A stretch of DNA of 64,000 bases from positions 124,001 through 188,000 of the forward strand of contig NZ_FNNV01000006.1 in NCBI RefSeq assembly GCF_900106745.1. Direction: 5' to 3'. This DNA comes from Paenibacillus sp. CF384 (GTDB lineage Bacteria; Bacillota; Bacilli; Paenibacillales; Paenibacillaceae). The position numbers and the translations under genes are program-made. The notes below the pieces were generated by a model that worked only from the letters and a program-made list of their open reading frames with translations, was not told the DNA's origin and searched no databases. Shown here piece after piece: positions 55,242-64,000 of the stretch (positions within the stretch are counted from its first letter, which is position 1; every line of letters starts with the position of its first letter).

Positions 55242-56810
55242 TTATTGATTGGCTTTCGCCCATTCGTCCAATTGCTTCTGCTTCTCCGCGATAATTTTGT
55301 CCATTCCCGCCGCCTTCATCTTCGCAGTAAAGTCCGGGATGTATTTCTCCGGATCTACGGAGCCGGTTACGATGATATTCTTAAACTCTTTCTCTACGTT
55401 GCTTGTTGCGGCAATCTCTGTTTTCACCGGCTCAGCGTTGAAAGCGAAACCCAACGCACGAGACTTCTCGGCACTCTTGTTGTAAGCTGCATAGGCTTCC
55501 CACTTCTGCGGATCTTCACTTGCCCATAAATAGACGAGCGGCAAATTGCCCAGCATCCAGTTTCGGGTTGGCGGATAGCCTGAGCTGCCTGCATCAACGC
55601 CGGCAGGGAAATCAATTACATTGTCGGACTTCTTCACATAGTGCTTGCCTTCAATACCATTGATGAGCAGATTCATAATATCTTTGTCCGTGTAGAGCAG
55701 GTTAACAAACTGCATAGCGCGTGCCGGATCCTTGGAAGTTCTGGAGATCGCGAATACAGCGCTTGTCGCGTCGGTAGTACTTGTAAACGGCGTTGCCAGT
55801 TGAATTTCTACCAGATCGGTTCCTTGCGTGCGGGAATTGTCAAGATTAGAGCCCGGCTTGAACGAGCCTGTTTGGGCAAAAGCTTTGCCGGCACCGAGTG
55901 CTTTACCGATATCTTGAAGCGTTGCCGCGTCTTTGTTGACATAGCCCGCTTCGTACCATTTGCGCATCAGCTTGGCATATTCCATATATTTAGGATCTTC
56001 GATTTTGTTGATGACCTTTAGATCTGAACCGGTACGAACCAGCTCGCCCGGTCCTTCGCCAAGCATATCGTAGTAGCCGTAATCCAAAATCATCGCCGAT
56101 GGAGATGCCCCGCCCGTCGTAATGAATGGGGTAACGCCCGGCTCGTTTTCTTTGATCGTTTTGAACATGGGCTCCATATCAGCCAGTTCTTTCACTGTGG
56201 ACAGATCAAATTTGTATTTGTCGACCAGATCCTTGCGCAGAATAAGTCCTTTATCCGCAGCGAACTCTTTATTCGCAACCATGCCGTACAGCTTGCCGTT
56301 CACTTTAGCCGCATCGACGATTGCCGGATCAATCGTTTTCAAGAAATCTTGGCCATATTGGTTGACCAGGTCATCCAGCGGAATAAACTGCCCTTTCGCA
56401 ACCTGCTGTGTGAAACCGAACCAGCCTGCAGAGAACATCAGATCGAACGGTTCATCGGAAGCGAACATCAGATTCGTTTTGTCGCTCCATGCGCTCCAGT
56501 CGATCGATTTGATCTCCAGCGTCGCATTGATTTTGGCTGTAAGAATCTTATTCACTTCATCCAGAACAAGCTTCTGATCCTTCGGTTCAGGACCCGGGAA
56601 CACCATGACGATATTGTACGGATCTTGCTTGGAGGCATCTGCCGCTTCTGTGCTTTCTGTCTTGCCATTGTTGCTGTTCTTGCTTTCCGTGTTCGCAGCC
56701 GTATTCGTATTGCTGTTGTTGTTGCCGGATGAGCTGCAACCTGCTGCAACCAGTGAAAAGACAAGCAGAAGAAGAAGGACAAGATGATACCTGTTGACGT
56801 GCTTTCTCAT
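55242..56810 (-). CDS. Sugar ABC transporter substrate-binding lipoprotein
   Basis: 522 residues. A lipoprotein signal with LVAAGC lipobox (Cys 25) is followed by an Asn/Ser/Thr/Lys-rich linker and a family-1 binding fold (YNIVMVFPGPEPKDQKLV). It resembles LplA/YtcQ-type binding proteins used by Bacillales for oligosaccharides from plant or fungal walls. It lies in the operon right after the two permease genes. The ligand cannot be told from the sequence. Confidence 0.93.
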   Translation of the reverse strand: MRKHVNRYHLVLLLLLVFSLVAAGCSSSGNNNSNTNTAANTESKNSNNGKTESTEAADASKQDPYNIVMVFPGPEPKDQKLVLDEVNKILTAKINATLEIKSIDWSAWSDKTNLMFASDEPFDLMFSAGWFGFTQQVAKGQFIPLDDLVNQYGQDFLKTIDPAIVDAAKVNGKLYGMVANKEFAADKGLILRKDLVDKYKFDLSTVKELADMEPMFKTIKENEPGVTPFITTGGASPSAMILDYGYYDMLGEGPGELVRTGSDLKVINKIEDPKYMEYAKLMRKWYEAGYVNKDAATLQDIGKALGAGKAFAQTGSFKPGSNLDNSRTQGTDLVEIQLATPFTSTTDATSAVFAISRTSKDPARAMQFVNLLYTDKDIMNLLINGIEGKHYVKKSDNVIDFPAGVDAGSSGYPPTRNWMLGNLPLVYLWASEDPQKWEAYAAYNKSAEKSRALGFAFNAEPVKTEIAATSNVEKEFKNIIVTGSVDPEKYIPDFTAKMKAAGMDKIIAEKQKQLDEWAKANQ

Positions 56811-56876
56811 TTTCGTTAACCTCCCGATTTTCTCCGTTAGTTTCTTTATACTAAACTGGAACGCAACATTCCAGAC

Positions 56877-57776
56877 TTAGCCTTTCACAGCGCCTACCGT
56901 TAAGCCTTGCACGATGTATTTCTGGAAGAAGGGATAAGCCAATATGATCGGTCCGATCCCGATAATGGCCATCGCCATTCGAATCGTCTCCGTAGGTGCA
57001 TTCGCGAGCAATTGAGATTGCCCGGAATTGCCCGTCTGACTGAGCAGCACTTGAATATCCAGCAGTGTCTTGTTCAGCAAGTATTGGATGCTGTAATTGT
57101 GAGAATCGCTGATGAAGATCAAACTGTTGTACCAGTCGTTCCAATAAGCCAGCGTGCAGAACAGTCCAATTGTGGACATGACAGGCAGCGATAGTCTAAG
57201 GATGATTTGCCAGAAGATTCGCAGCTCCCCGGCGCCATCAATGGAAGCCGACTCAATGATTGACGGTGGGATCGTGTTCATAAAGAAGGTTCGCATGATG
57301 AGGATATTGAAGCCGCTCATCAGCAAATTCGGGATAATTAAGGCGAGCAGCGTATTATCCAGGCTGAGATACTTGGTATAAACGAGATACCATGGCACAA
57401 GACCGCCGTTAAAGAGCATCGTAAAGAATACGTAGAAGGTAAGTGCCGTTCGAAACGGGAAGTCCCGCCTGGATAACGGATAAGCGAACAAGGATGTCAT
57501 GAGCAGCGAACCAATCGTCCCCGCAACTGTCACTAGAATGGTAACGCCATAAGCACGCACAATCGTTTGGGAGTCATGGAAGAGATAACGATAGGCGCTC
57601 CAATCAATCTGATGCGGGAGAATCGAATACCCGTGAATAAGCAGCGATTTCTCCTCCGTGATCGAAACCATAAACACGAGCAGAAGCGGAAAGATCGTGG
57701 CGGCGATATACAGCAGAAACAGAAGATGAATGATCCACTGCTTGCTCCGCCCTGTAGAGATAACGTTCATGTTCAT
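56877..57776 (-). CDS. Sugar ABC transporter permease (LplC/YtcP type)
   Basis: 299 residues from the ATG at 57776. Six membrane helices; the EAA loop is ESASIDGAGELRIFWQIILRLS-like, which binds the shared ATPase. It carries the characteristic ending QKYIVQGLTVGAVKG of CUT1 permeases. It forms the membrane channel with the neighbouring permease, 16 bases apart. No ATPase gene is adjacent. Confidence 0.93.
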   Translation of the reverse strand: MNMNVISTGRSKQWIIHLLFLLYIAATIFPLLLVFMVSITEEKSLLIHGYSILPHQIDWSAYRYLFHDSQTIVRAYGVTILVTVAGTIGSLLMTSLFAYPLSRRDFPFRTALTFYVFFTMLFNGGLVPWYLVYTKYLSLDNTLLALIIPNLLMSGFNILIMRTFFMNTIPPSIIESASIDGAGELRIFWQIILRLSLPVMSTIGLFCTLAYWNDWYNSLIFISDSHNYSIQYLLNKTLLDIQVLLSQTGNSGQSQLLANAPTETIRMAMAIIGIGPIILAYPFFQKYIVQGLTVGAVKG

Positions 57777-57792
57777 ATGCCCCTTTGCCCCG

Positions 57793-58737
57793 TTAAAATA
57801 ATGCATTCTCTTTGTTGACTTTTCGAACGACCGCATTCACGCCGAATACGAGCAGGAAGCCTAGTATGGACTGATACAATCCTGCAGCGGAAGCCATGCC
57901 GATGTCGCCCATTTGGAGCAAAGCTCGGTATACATAAGTGTCGATGACATCCGTAGTCGACATCAATGCACCGGAATTCATCGGAACCTGGAAGAACAAG
58001 CCAAAGTCTGCGTTGAAAATACGTCCGATTTGCAGCAGCGTCAGCGTCATAATGACCGGCATGATGAGCGGGATCGTAATGGACTTCACTTGCTGCCACT
58101 TGCTTGCACCATCAAGCGTAGCTGCTTCGTAATATTCCGAATCAATGCCGACGATTGCCGCCAAGTATACGATGCTGAAGTATCCGACGCTCTTCCATGC
58201 ATTGACGATAATGAGAATGTACGGCCAATATTTCGGCTCGCTGTACCACGAAACCGTATCCATCCCGAGCGGCTCCAGGATCAGCTTGTTGACGAAGCCG
58301 TATTCGACGCTCAGAAAGCTGAATACGAGATAACCGATAATAACGGCCGAGAGCAAATACGGAAGCAAGATAACGCTCTGGTAGAATCGAGAAACAATCT
58401 TACGTTTAATCGCATTTAGCAGAATGGCTACGGCCACCGATAGAACGACATTGATAAAGATAAACACGGTATTATAGAGAACTGTATTTCGCGTAATAAT
58501 GTAGGCGCTCTCCGTCTTGAACAGAAATTCGAAGTTTTTGAATCCCACCCAATCACTGCCCAGAATCCCCTTCGTGTAGCTGAGCTCCTTAAACGCAATA
58601 ATGACTCCGAACATCGGCAAATAGTTATTAATCAGAAAATAGAGCAGTCCCGGGATCGTCATAATAATCAAAACGCGGTATTTTACGAACGCCTTCCATA
58701 ATGAGAATCTCTTCGCTGATTGAGGCACCGTCTGCAT
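57793..58737 (-). CDS. Sugar ABC transporter permease (LplB/YtcO type)
   Basis: 314 residues. The N-terminal helix (LIIMTIPGLLYFLINNYLPMFG) and the EAA-like loop EAATLDGASKWQQVKSITIPL are typical of LplB-type permeases. The ending YQSILGFLLVFGVNAVVRKV is also characteristic. It is the first transport gene after the response regulator gene, which is terminated separately. Confidence 0.93.
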   Translation of the reverse strand: MQTVPQSAKRFSLWKAFVKYRVLIIMTIPGLLYFLINNYLPMFGVIIAFKELSYTKGILGSDWVGFKNFEFLFKTESAYIITRNTVLYNTVFIFINVVLSVAVAILLNAIKRKIVSRFYQSVILLPYLLSAVIIGYLVFSFLSVEYGFVNKLILEPLGMDTVSWYSEPKYWPYILIIVNAWKSVGYFSIVYLAAIVGIDSEYYEAATLDGASKWQQVKSITIPLIMPVIMTLTLLQIGRIFNADFGLFFQVPMNSGALMSTTDVIDTYVYRALLQMGDIGMASAAGLYQSILGFLLVFGVNAVVRKVNKENALF

Positions 58738-58854
58738 CCTTCATCTCTCCAAACCTCTTGTGAACTATAGCTTTATTCTAGTCACTTCCGTTATATCGAC
58801 CTACTCGATTGGTGACATCCTCAATACCGATTGTGACATTTGAATAAAAAATGT

Positions 58855-58892
58855 AAAAAAAAAGCCTGCTAAAGGATTGCTCCTTAGCAGAC
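58855..58892 (-). terminator. Intrinsic terminator after the response regulator gene
   Basis: On the minus strand GTCTGCTAAGGA pairs with TCCTTTAGCAGGC (one bulge), followed by a run of nine T. It separates the two-component genes from the transporter operon. Confidence 0.87.
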
Positions 58893-58896
58893 TCTC

Positions 58897-60510
58897 TTAC
58901 TCCTCTGTGAACTGTCTTCGGTATTCCTGAGGATTCATGCCGTAATATTTGCGAAACAGCTTGGAGAAATGCGAAAAGTTGGTATAGTGAAACGCTTTTG
59001 CGATATTGCTGACAGACTCCTCGGAGTACAGCAGCATGTCCTTCGCTTTCTTCATCCGTTCCTCTACGATAAAGTCGGTCAAGCTTACTCCGGCCTCTTT
59101 CTTAAAGAGCCTAGATAAATAAGCGGAATTAATGTGGGCAAAAGCAGCCAGCTCTTCTCGGGATAGATCATCGAACAGATGATCGTTAATATAACGCTTC
59201 ACTTTATCGACGACCGTGGATTCCGTGTCCAGCAGCGACATATGCATGGTCACCGTTTCGATCATGCTCTGGGTCCGTTCTTGAAGGGCATGGAGTGAGC
59301 GCGTTGCACTCGCTTCGTCCAGCAGGCCGCCGCCCGGGAATACCGTAACGACAGAAATGCCACGCCTATGCAGAACATAATAGATCGTTTGCAGCAGGGC
59401 ATGGTAGAAGGCACGGAGCGTTTCACTAGTCACATTCGTATCCTTGCGCAGATCCGCGAACACATCATCCGCCAGAAGCAGCAGCTCCTCCCGCTTCCCA
59501 TGCTCGAGCAGTTCTGACCATTGGAACAATGCGGGAAGCCTTGTCTCGCGCGCCTCAAGCGGCTGCTCTTTGAAGAATAGAACGGACTGCGACCTCGTGA
59601 CATTGTGATGCTCCATTTGGATCAACGCGTTATAAAGCCGGGAGACATCGCTTAGCGGAACCCAGTCTCCGATATAACAAGATAAGTGACAATATAAATA
59701 AGCCGCGCAAGCGTCGATATAACTGGTACAGCTTCGTTTGATTTCATCATACTGCGGCTTGCGATTTCCGCTGCTTGGATCGTCGAAGAACAACGCGAAT
59801 TGAACGCCGCTGCCGTCTTGCAGCACCTGACCGGGTAAACCGCCAAGCAGCATCTCACTCGCCGCATTTCGCAGCGCGAACTCCATCATTTCCTCTTCTC
59901 TCGTGTTCAGCGGCTTGCCCCAATGTTCGATCCCGATCAAGATCGGGAGTACACGCGCTTCCGGCGATAACGGCATCAGATTTTCCGTTAATGCACGTTC
60001 AATGTTACCGGGAGTCGGAAGTAGCCGCTGCCAGAATAAATCCTGCCAAAACCGTTCAAACAGCACGTTCTTGCTCATTTCCCACTTGCTGTATACTTTC
60101 TCGTAAGCTTCGCTGCGCTGCTTCGCGTCATGGGCGGCAGCGACCTTCTCCAGCGCATTGTGCACCGTATCTTGCAGTTCACGATAATCAACCGGCTTGA
60201 GCAAATAATCGAAGCTTCCTAAATGGACGGCGCGCTGTGCATATTTGAAATCGGCATGACAAGTAAGGAAGATCGTCTCAAGTGTAAGCTGCTGCTCTTT
60301 TACCCACTCCATGAGACTGATTCCGTTGCCTCCCGGCATCTCAATATCGCAAACCATGACATCGATTGCCGTTTGCTGCAAGATTAGCTTGGCTTGCTCG
60401 GCGTTATGGGCCTCATAGATCGCGCCGAATTTGAGTCCTTGCCAATCCACTCCGCTCTTCAGTCCTTCAATCGCAAACCATTCGTCATCAACAAGCAGTA
60501 GATTATACAT
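58897..60510 (-). CDS. AraC-type response regulator
   Basis: 537 residues. The receiver domain has D55 in the VMVCDIEMPGGNG motif and the LKPVDYRELQD switch region. A middle signalling region follows, and the C-terminus has two AraC helix-turn-helix motifs (ELAAFAHINSAYLSRLFKK and SVSNIAKAFHYTNFSHFSKL). It presumably activates the sugar transporter operon directly downstream, as YesN-type regulators do. The upstream sensor kinase gene is 16 bases away. Confidence 0.94.
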   Translation of the reverse strand: MYNLLLVDDEWFAIEGLKSGVDWQGLKFGAIYEAHNAEQAKLILQQTAIDVMVCDIEMPGGNGISLMEWVKEQQLTLETIFLTCHADFKYAQRAVHLGSFDYLLKPVDYRELQDTVHNALEKVAAAHDAKQRSEAYEKVYSKWEMSKNVLFERFWQDLFWQRLLPTPGNIERALTENLMPLSPEARVLPILIGIEHWGKPLNTREEEMMEFALRNAASEMLLGGLPGQVLQDGSGVQFALFFDDPSSGNRKPQYDEIKRSCTSYIDACAAYLYCHLSCYIGDWVPLSDVSRLYNALIQMEHHNVTRSQSVLFFKEQPLEARETRLPALFQWSELLEHGKREELLLLADDVFADLRKDTNVTSETLRAFYHALLQTIYYVLHRRGISVVTVFPGGGLLDEASATRSLHALQERTQSMIETVTMHMSLLDTESTVVDKVKRYINDHLFDDLSREELAAFAHINSAYLSRLFKKEAGVSLTDFIVEERMKKAKDMLLYSEESVSNIAKAFHYTNFSHFSKLFRKYYGMNPQEYRRQFTEE

Positions 60511-60526
60511 GATAGCCTTCCTTTCC

Positions 60527-62287
60527 TTATGCTGTGGACGATGTCGCTATCGCCGAATAGGGAATACGGAGCGTTACTACGGTGCCTTTCGGCTCTCCAT
60601 GTTCAAATATCAGTTCAGCCGAAGTACCGTATTGCAGCTTTAGCCGATGCCGCACATTCCAGATGCCGAGGTGACCGTCCTCGAAATCCGCATCGATATC
60701 ACCGCGCTGCAGTTCAACCATCTGATCATCCGCAATCCCAACACCGTTATCGCTAATCGTTACCTCGTAATAAGCAGCATCTGAGTCAGTGGCTGGTTTG
60801 GCTGCGATACGGATCATAAAATGCTCCGGCCCCATTTCAAATCCATGTACGATGGCATTCTCAACAAAAGGCTGAACGATGAGCGGCGGCAGCATTTCCT
60901 TCTCCAGGCCCGGTGAAATGTTGATCTCGAATCGCAGATATTGCGGAAATCGCAGCTGTTGAATCTCAAGGTAACTGTGCAAATGCTCAAACTCTGTGTT
61001 CACGCTAACGCTGTTTAAATTCGTTCGTGTGACGAAGCGGAAATATTTGGAGATATGCGTTGACATTTTCTTGATGAGATCGGTTTTGTTCAGTTCCGCC
61101 AAGTTATAAATGATATTGATGGCATTTAGCAGAAAATGGGGATTGATCTGAACCTGCAGATGCTTGAGCTCCGCTCGTTGTGTTCGAATCTGTTCCTCGT
61201 ATACATGGATCTTCAAATCATGCACCTGGGATGCCATATCATTGAATGTATCGTTGATGATGCCGAACTCTCTCGTACTCCCCGCCATCAGCCTCGTTTC
61301 CAGATCACCGCGTTTAATTTGCCTCATCCCTTTGATAAGTTCGTACATGGGCTTGAGCAGAGCACGCTGCAATAACAACAAATAAATGACCAGAACAGCC
61401 AGACCGAATAACGGAATGATGAAAAACAATCGTTGAAAATATGGCAGCTGCTGCAGAAGCGTACTCTCCGGGACGAGCACGGCAAGATGCAGCGGCGCGA
61501 ACCGGGAAGCGGTCGAAACGAGCAAATAATCCGTTTGATCTGTTGTATGTAATCTTCGGTAGCGCTCATTCTCACTCGGAAGGGATAGTTTAGTACCTGC
61601 AGCGTCTAAACCTCTTACGGCCGCCTTTGTCAGCGGTGTACCATCGCTAGCGATGAACATTGCCTGCCCCTGCTTACCAAGCGCTAGATAGCTAAGCGGC
61701 ACCATAAGCTTGTCGATATCGGTCCAGACGCCGACAATTTGACCGTAATCCGTCGGAACGAGCCGCACAATGGCAAGCTCTCCGCCTTGTCTGATCACCT
61801 TCCACGACTTCTCGTGGAGATGAGCATCCGACTCGCCGGCCATATAGCTTTTGAGCACGTTGATGACGGATTCAAGCTTGGCCGCATCTCCCCCGCGAAA
61901 GGAAGTGCTGAGCAGCTCGTCTTCCGACTTTCCATACGTGAACACTAAATTGACATTCGGATAATTCACCATGTCTTGAATCATTTTGTTCTGCACGCGC
62001 ACTTTGGAGAAGAAATACTCCGCGCTGCCAGGCTCCGCCTTACCGTACTTGCGCAGATCCTCATTTAACACGACGAAATTATACAAGTAGCTCTCAGCAT
62101 CAACGAGCGTGCGATCAATTTCATTACGGTACATCGAGAGCAGATTCTTATTGGATTGACCTACTTCATCACGCACGACATTCATCGCGTAGAGATTGTT
62201 GTAAAGCAGAAGCGCAAAGAGCGGAACCGTAACCGCCAGAAATCCGATAATGAGCTTCGTTCGAAGGGATGCTCGCATCGCTGTCAT
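60527..62287 (-). CDS. Sensor histidine kinase of the YesM (LytS-like) family
   Basis: 586 residues. Membrane helices at residues 11-30 and about 287-308 enclose an extracellular sensor domain; a HAMP domain (LLKPMYELIKGMRQIKRGDLE) leads to a His_kinase domain with the phosphoacceptor in QVQINPHFLLNAINII and an ATPase ending in DNGVGI and HLGIWNVRHRLKL. It pairs with the response regulator. The signal is probably a sugar or its binding-protein complex, which is inferred from context. Confidence 0.94.
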   Translation of the reverse strand: MTAMRASLRTKLIIGFLAVTVPLFALLLYNNLYAMNVVRDEVGQSNKNLLSMYRNEIDRTLVDAESYLYNFVVLNEDLRKYGKAEPGSAEYFFSKVRVQNKMIQDMVNYPNVNLVFTYGKSEDELLSTSFRGGDAAKLESVINVLKSYMAGESDAHLHEKSWKVIRQGGELAIVRLVPTDYGQIVGVWTDIDKLMVPLSYLALGKQGQAMFIASDGTPLTKAAVRGLDAAGTKLSLPSENERYRRLHTTDQTDYLLVSTASRFAPLHLAVLVPESTLLQQLPYFQRLFFIIPLFGLAVLVIYLLLLQRALLKPMYELIKGMRQIKRGDLETRLMAGSTREFGIINDTFNDMASQVHDLKIHVYEEQIRTQRAELKHLQVQINPHFLLNAINIIYNLAELNKTDLIKKMSTHISKYFRFVTRTNLNSVSVNTEFEHLHSYLEIQQLRFPQYLRFEINISPGLEKEMLPPLIVQPFVENAIVHGFEMGPEHFMIRIAAKPATDSDAAYYEVTISDNGVGIADDQMVELQRGDIDADFEDGHLGIWNVRHRLKLQYGTSAELIFEHGEPKGTVVTLRIPYSAIATSSTA

Positions 62288-62372
62288 TCACTCTGCTTTC
62301 GATTAGGAGTTGGTTGGATGCCTCCATTGTACATGAAGGCACTTTTGCCGCCAACAGGGTGGATGAAACAGC

Positions 62373-62426
62373 AAAAAAAAACGCCCCCTTACTTAAGCGA
62401 TCACTTAAGTAAGGGGGCGTTAAAAA
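62373..62426. terminator. Strong intrinsic terminator downstream of the rRNA methyltransferase gene
   Basis: A perfect 17-bp stem (ACGCCCCCTTACTTAAG / CTTAAGTAAGGGGGCGT) around a 6-base loop, with A/T runs on both sides, 23 bases past the methyltransferase stop. Confidence 0.9.
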
Positions 62427-62442
62427 CGAATATCAAATGCTG

Positions 62443-63858
62443 CTAGCGGCTTCGCACTTCGAATATGCCAAACTTCAAGTAATGCCCCTCGTTAACGCCG
62501 ACGATTTGGGGATGATCCTTGCCCGCTGCGCGCCAATCGATTAAACGGAGTGTTTTCCCTGCATCGATGGCTGCCGCTTGGATCGTCTCGAGGAACAGCT
62601 CGGGACGCATATGGTAGGAGCAGCTGGCTGTAACCAGGTAGCCGCCTTCATTCACGAGCTTCATTCCGTGAAGGTTGATATCCTTGTAGCCGCGTACTGC
62701 GCCTTCGATTGCGTTCTTCGATTTCGTGAACGCCGGTGGATCAAGAATGACTACATCCCATTTACGGCCTGCTTCCCCCATCTTCTTGGACGTATCCACT
62801 GCCTTCGCACTGCCGCGCTCTTGGCGCTCTTCGATTCCCTTCACTTGTCTGCGAAGATATTCGAACGCATCCGCTACGACAAACTCCACTCGCTCCTCGA
62901 AGCCGTTACGAACGACATTGCGGCGTGCCGTTTCAATCGCATGCTCGGATACATCAAGGCAGGTCACTTTCTTGGCGCCGTATTTGCAGGCATGAAGCGT
63001 AAAGCTGCCCGTGTGGGCGAAACACTCGAGCACTGTAGCGCCATCCCAATACGGGAACGTGACTACTTTGCCATTCGCATTGACAGGGACTAGCTTCTCT
63101 TCGCTCAAAGCCGCCAATGTGCCGGTATCGTCTGACGGAGCCGAGGATGGTTCGCCATCTGCAGCAGGCTTCAATTGAATGCCGCTGCGTGCTCCCCAGC
63201 CGAGCATCAGAGGTGCAATAGAAGCTCTATTCTCGCGCTGATCGAAGAAGTAGCCGGTCTTCTGGCCTTCAACGATATCTACTTCCATCTTCAAGCCGTT
63301 TTCCAATATATCAACGATACGCGGACACTCCCCATACAGAACGCCTGTCCGCTGTTCGATACCTTCCAATTCACGAACGGATACATCACTGCGCTCGTAA
63401 ATGCCCTGAGGTGCAAATACAGCAACTAAGGCCGCAACAATCGCATCGCGACGAACCTCCATGCCAAGCGTCAGCAGTTGTACTACAAGCACATCTCCAA
63501 AACGGTCTACGATAAGTCCCGGCAGAAAATCAGCCTCGCCGTAAACCATCCGGCAATCATGCCCTTGCACGAACCGGCTCCGATGTTGTGCACACTGCAT
63601 GAAACGTTCCCGGAAGAACGCCTCGTCCATCGCTTCGATCGGTTTATAAGACGTTACCCTAACCGTAATTTGGGATTTCGGGTTCCAATAGCCCGTTGCC
63701 AAATACTTGCCTTGATGCGTTACGAGGTCAACCAGATCTCCGGGAGTCGCCTCTCCTTCGATACGGTTTATTTCGCCTGCAAACACCCATGGGTGCCCGG
63801 CCTCCAATCGTTTCTTGCGGTCACGCTGTAATATCGCCTTTGCCTTCACGCGTTCCAT
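62443..63858 (-). CDS. Class I SAM-dependent rRNA methyltransferase (RlmI-like, PUA domain)
   Basis: 471 residues from the ATG at 63858 with GAGG 6 bases upstream. An N-terminal PUA domain (GHPWVFAGEI and the GYWNPKSQITVRV block) is followed by a Rossmann methyltransferase with ERSDVSVRELEG and GYFFDQRENRA motifs, the SAM-binding ECFAHTGSFTLHA, the VTCLDVSEHAIE loop, and the ILDPPAFTKSK catalytic motif, with the 23S C5-type Cys in TASCSYHM. RlmI methylates C1962 of 23S rRNA in E. coli. Two low-complexity inserts (about residues 222-272 and 338-366) enlarge it above the usual 390-400. Confidence 0.9.
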   Translation of the reverse strand: MERVKAKAILQRDRKKRLEAGHPWVFAGEINRIEGEATPGDLVDLVTHQGKYLATGYWNPKSQITVRVTSYKPIEAMDEAFFRERFMQCAQHRSRFVQGHDCRMVYGEADFLPGLIVDRFGDVLVVQLLTLGMEVRRDAIVAALVAVFAPQGIYERSDVSVRELEGIEQRTGVLYGECPRIVDILENGLKMEVDIVEGQKTGYFFDQRENRASIAPLMLGWGARSGIQLKPAADGEPSSAPSDDTGTLAALSEEKLVPVNANGKVVTFPYWDGATVLECFAHTGSFTLHACKYGAKKVTCLDVSEHAIETARRNVVRNGFEERVEFVVADAFEYLRRQVKGIEERQERGSAKAVDTSKKMGEAGRKWDVVILDPPAFTKSKNAIEGAVRGYKDINLHGMKLVNEGGYLVTASCSYHMRPELFLETIQAAAIDAGKTLRLIDWRAAGKDHPQIVGVNEGHYLKFGIFEVRSR

Positions 63859-63961
63859 GTTCATCCTCATCCTTTTCCGTAAGCTGACCTGGGCCGAACT
63901 TGTCATGCTCGTCCGGTCTATTGCATATGTATCGTTATTCTTGTTAAAGGAGCGTACTGCC

Positions 63962-64000
63962 ATGCTAATCACGATCGTAGCCCGCGTGCTCGGAGGGTTT
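63962..64000 (+). CDS. Start of an unidentified plus-strand gene (cut by window end)
   Basis: Thirteen codons (MLITIVARVLGGF) run to the window edge, with an AAAGGAG ribosome-binding site 9 bases before the ATG. The visible piece is hydrophobic, suggesting a membrane protein. The identity cannot be given. Confidence 0.5.
   Translation, partial: MLITIVARVLGGF

Overview
The window reads as a chromosomal segment of an endospore-forming member of the Bacillales, most like Paenibacillus or a close relative. The evidence is a long run of genes in the same order as the Bacillus subtilis yqeY-yqfA-yqfC-yqfD-phoH-yqfF-ybeY-dgkA-cdd-era-yqzL-recO-glyQ-glyS-yqfL-yqxD-dnaG-sigA-yqfN-yqfO cluster, sporulation genes (yqfC, yqfD), decayed gerABC-type germination genes, moderate GC content and strong Shine-Dalgarno sequences. 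Nearly all genes lie on the minus strand. No tRNA, rRNA, CRISPR array, prophage or intact insertion sequence was seen.

Layout. 1-5 kb: the 3' end of a TerC-type membrane protein gene, converging on thiI and its partner cysteine desulfurase, then a lytic transglycosylase, a small membrane protein, a DUF1540 protein and ypuI. 5-7 kb: a plus-strand subtilisin-like protease. 7.0-7.5 kb: RNase P RNA (minus strand, class A architecture) with its own sigma-A promoter. 7.5-18 kb: nif3/yqfO, trmK, a membrane protein, rpoD, dnaG, yqxD, ppsR, glyS and glyQ, the last two behind a glycine-type T-box leader. 18-33.5 kb: a MATE transporter, recO, yqzL, era, cdd, dgkA, ybeY, pgpH, a repeat-filled gap, phoH, yqfD, yqfC behind a sigma-E-like promoter, an anchored Pro-rich protein, floA, a long NfeD protein, a second MATE transporter, yqeY and rpsU. 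33.5-40.3 kb: a HIT protein, a tandem-repeat protein, a CrtI-like flavoprotein, a decayed gerA-gerB-gerC operon and a membrane-anchored protein of unknown function. 40.4-52.9 kb: sbcC-sbcD and addA-addB, the double-strand-break repair nucleases. 53-62.3 kb: repeats, then a minus-strand carbohydrate module made of a sensor kinase, an AraC-type response regulator, two permeases, a binding lipoprotein, a Gfo/Idh/MocA dehydrogenase and a ThuA-domain protein. 62.4 kb to the end: an RlmI-like rRNA methyltransferase and the first codons of a plus-strand gene.

How it works together. The core is the macromolecular-synthesis neighbourhood: primase, principal sigma factor, glycyl-tRNA synthetase, S21, Era, YbeY, RecO, TrmK and RNase P RNA. 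ThiI with its desulfurase makes 4-thiouridine in tRNA. FloA and the NfeD protein form a membrane-microdomain pair. SbcCD and AddAB process DNA ends. The sugar module has no ATPase gene, so it probably shares an MsmX-type ATPase encoded elsewhere.

No clearly new multi-gene system was found. The items most worth a second look are the terminator-like hairpin that swallows the DUF1540 ribosome-binding site, the class A RNase P RNA, the repeat mosaic between pgpH and phoH, the symmetric nested inverted repeat next to a G-rich 7-mer array near 53 kb, the decayed germination operon, and the GC-rich alanine segment of SbcC.
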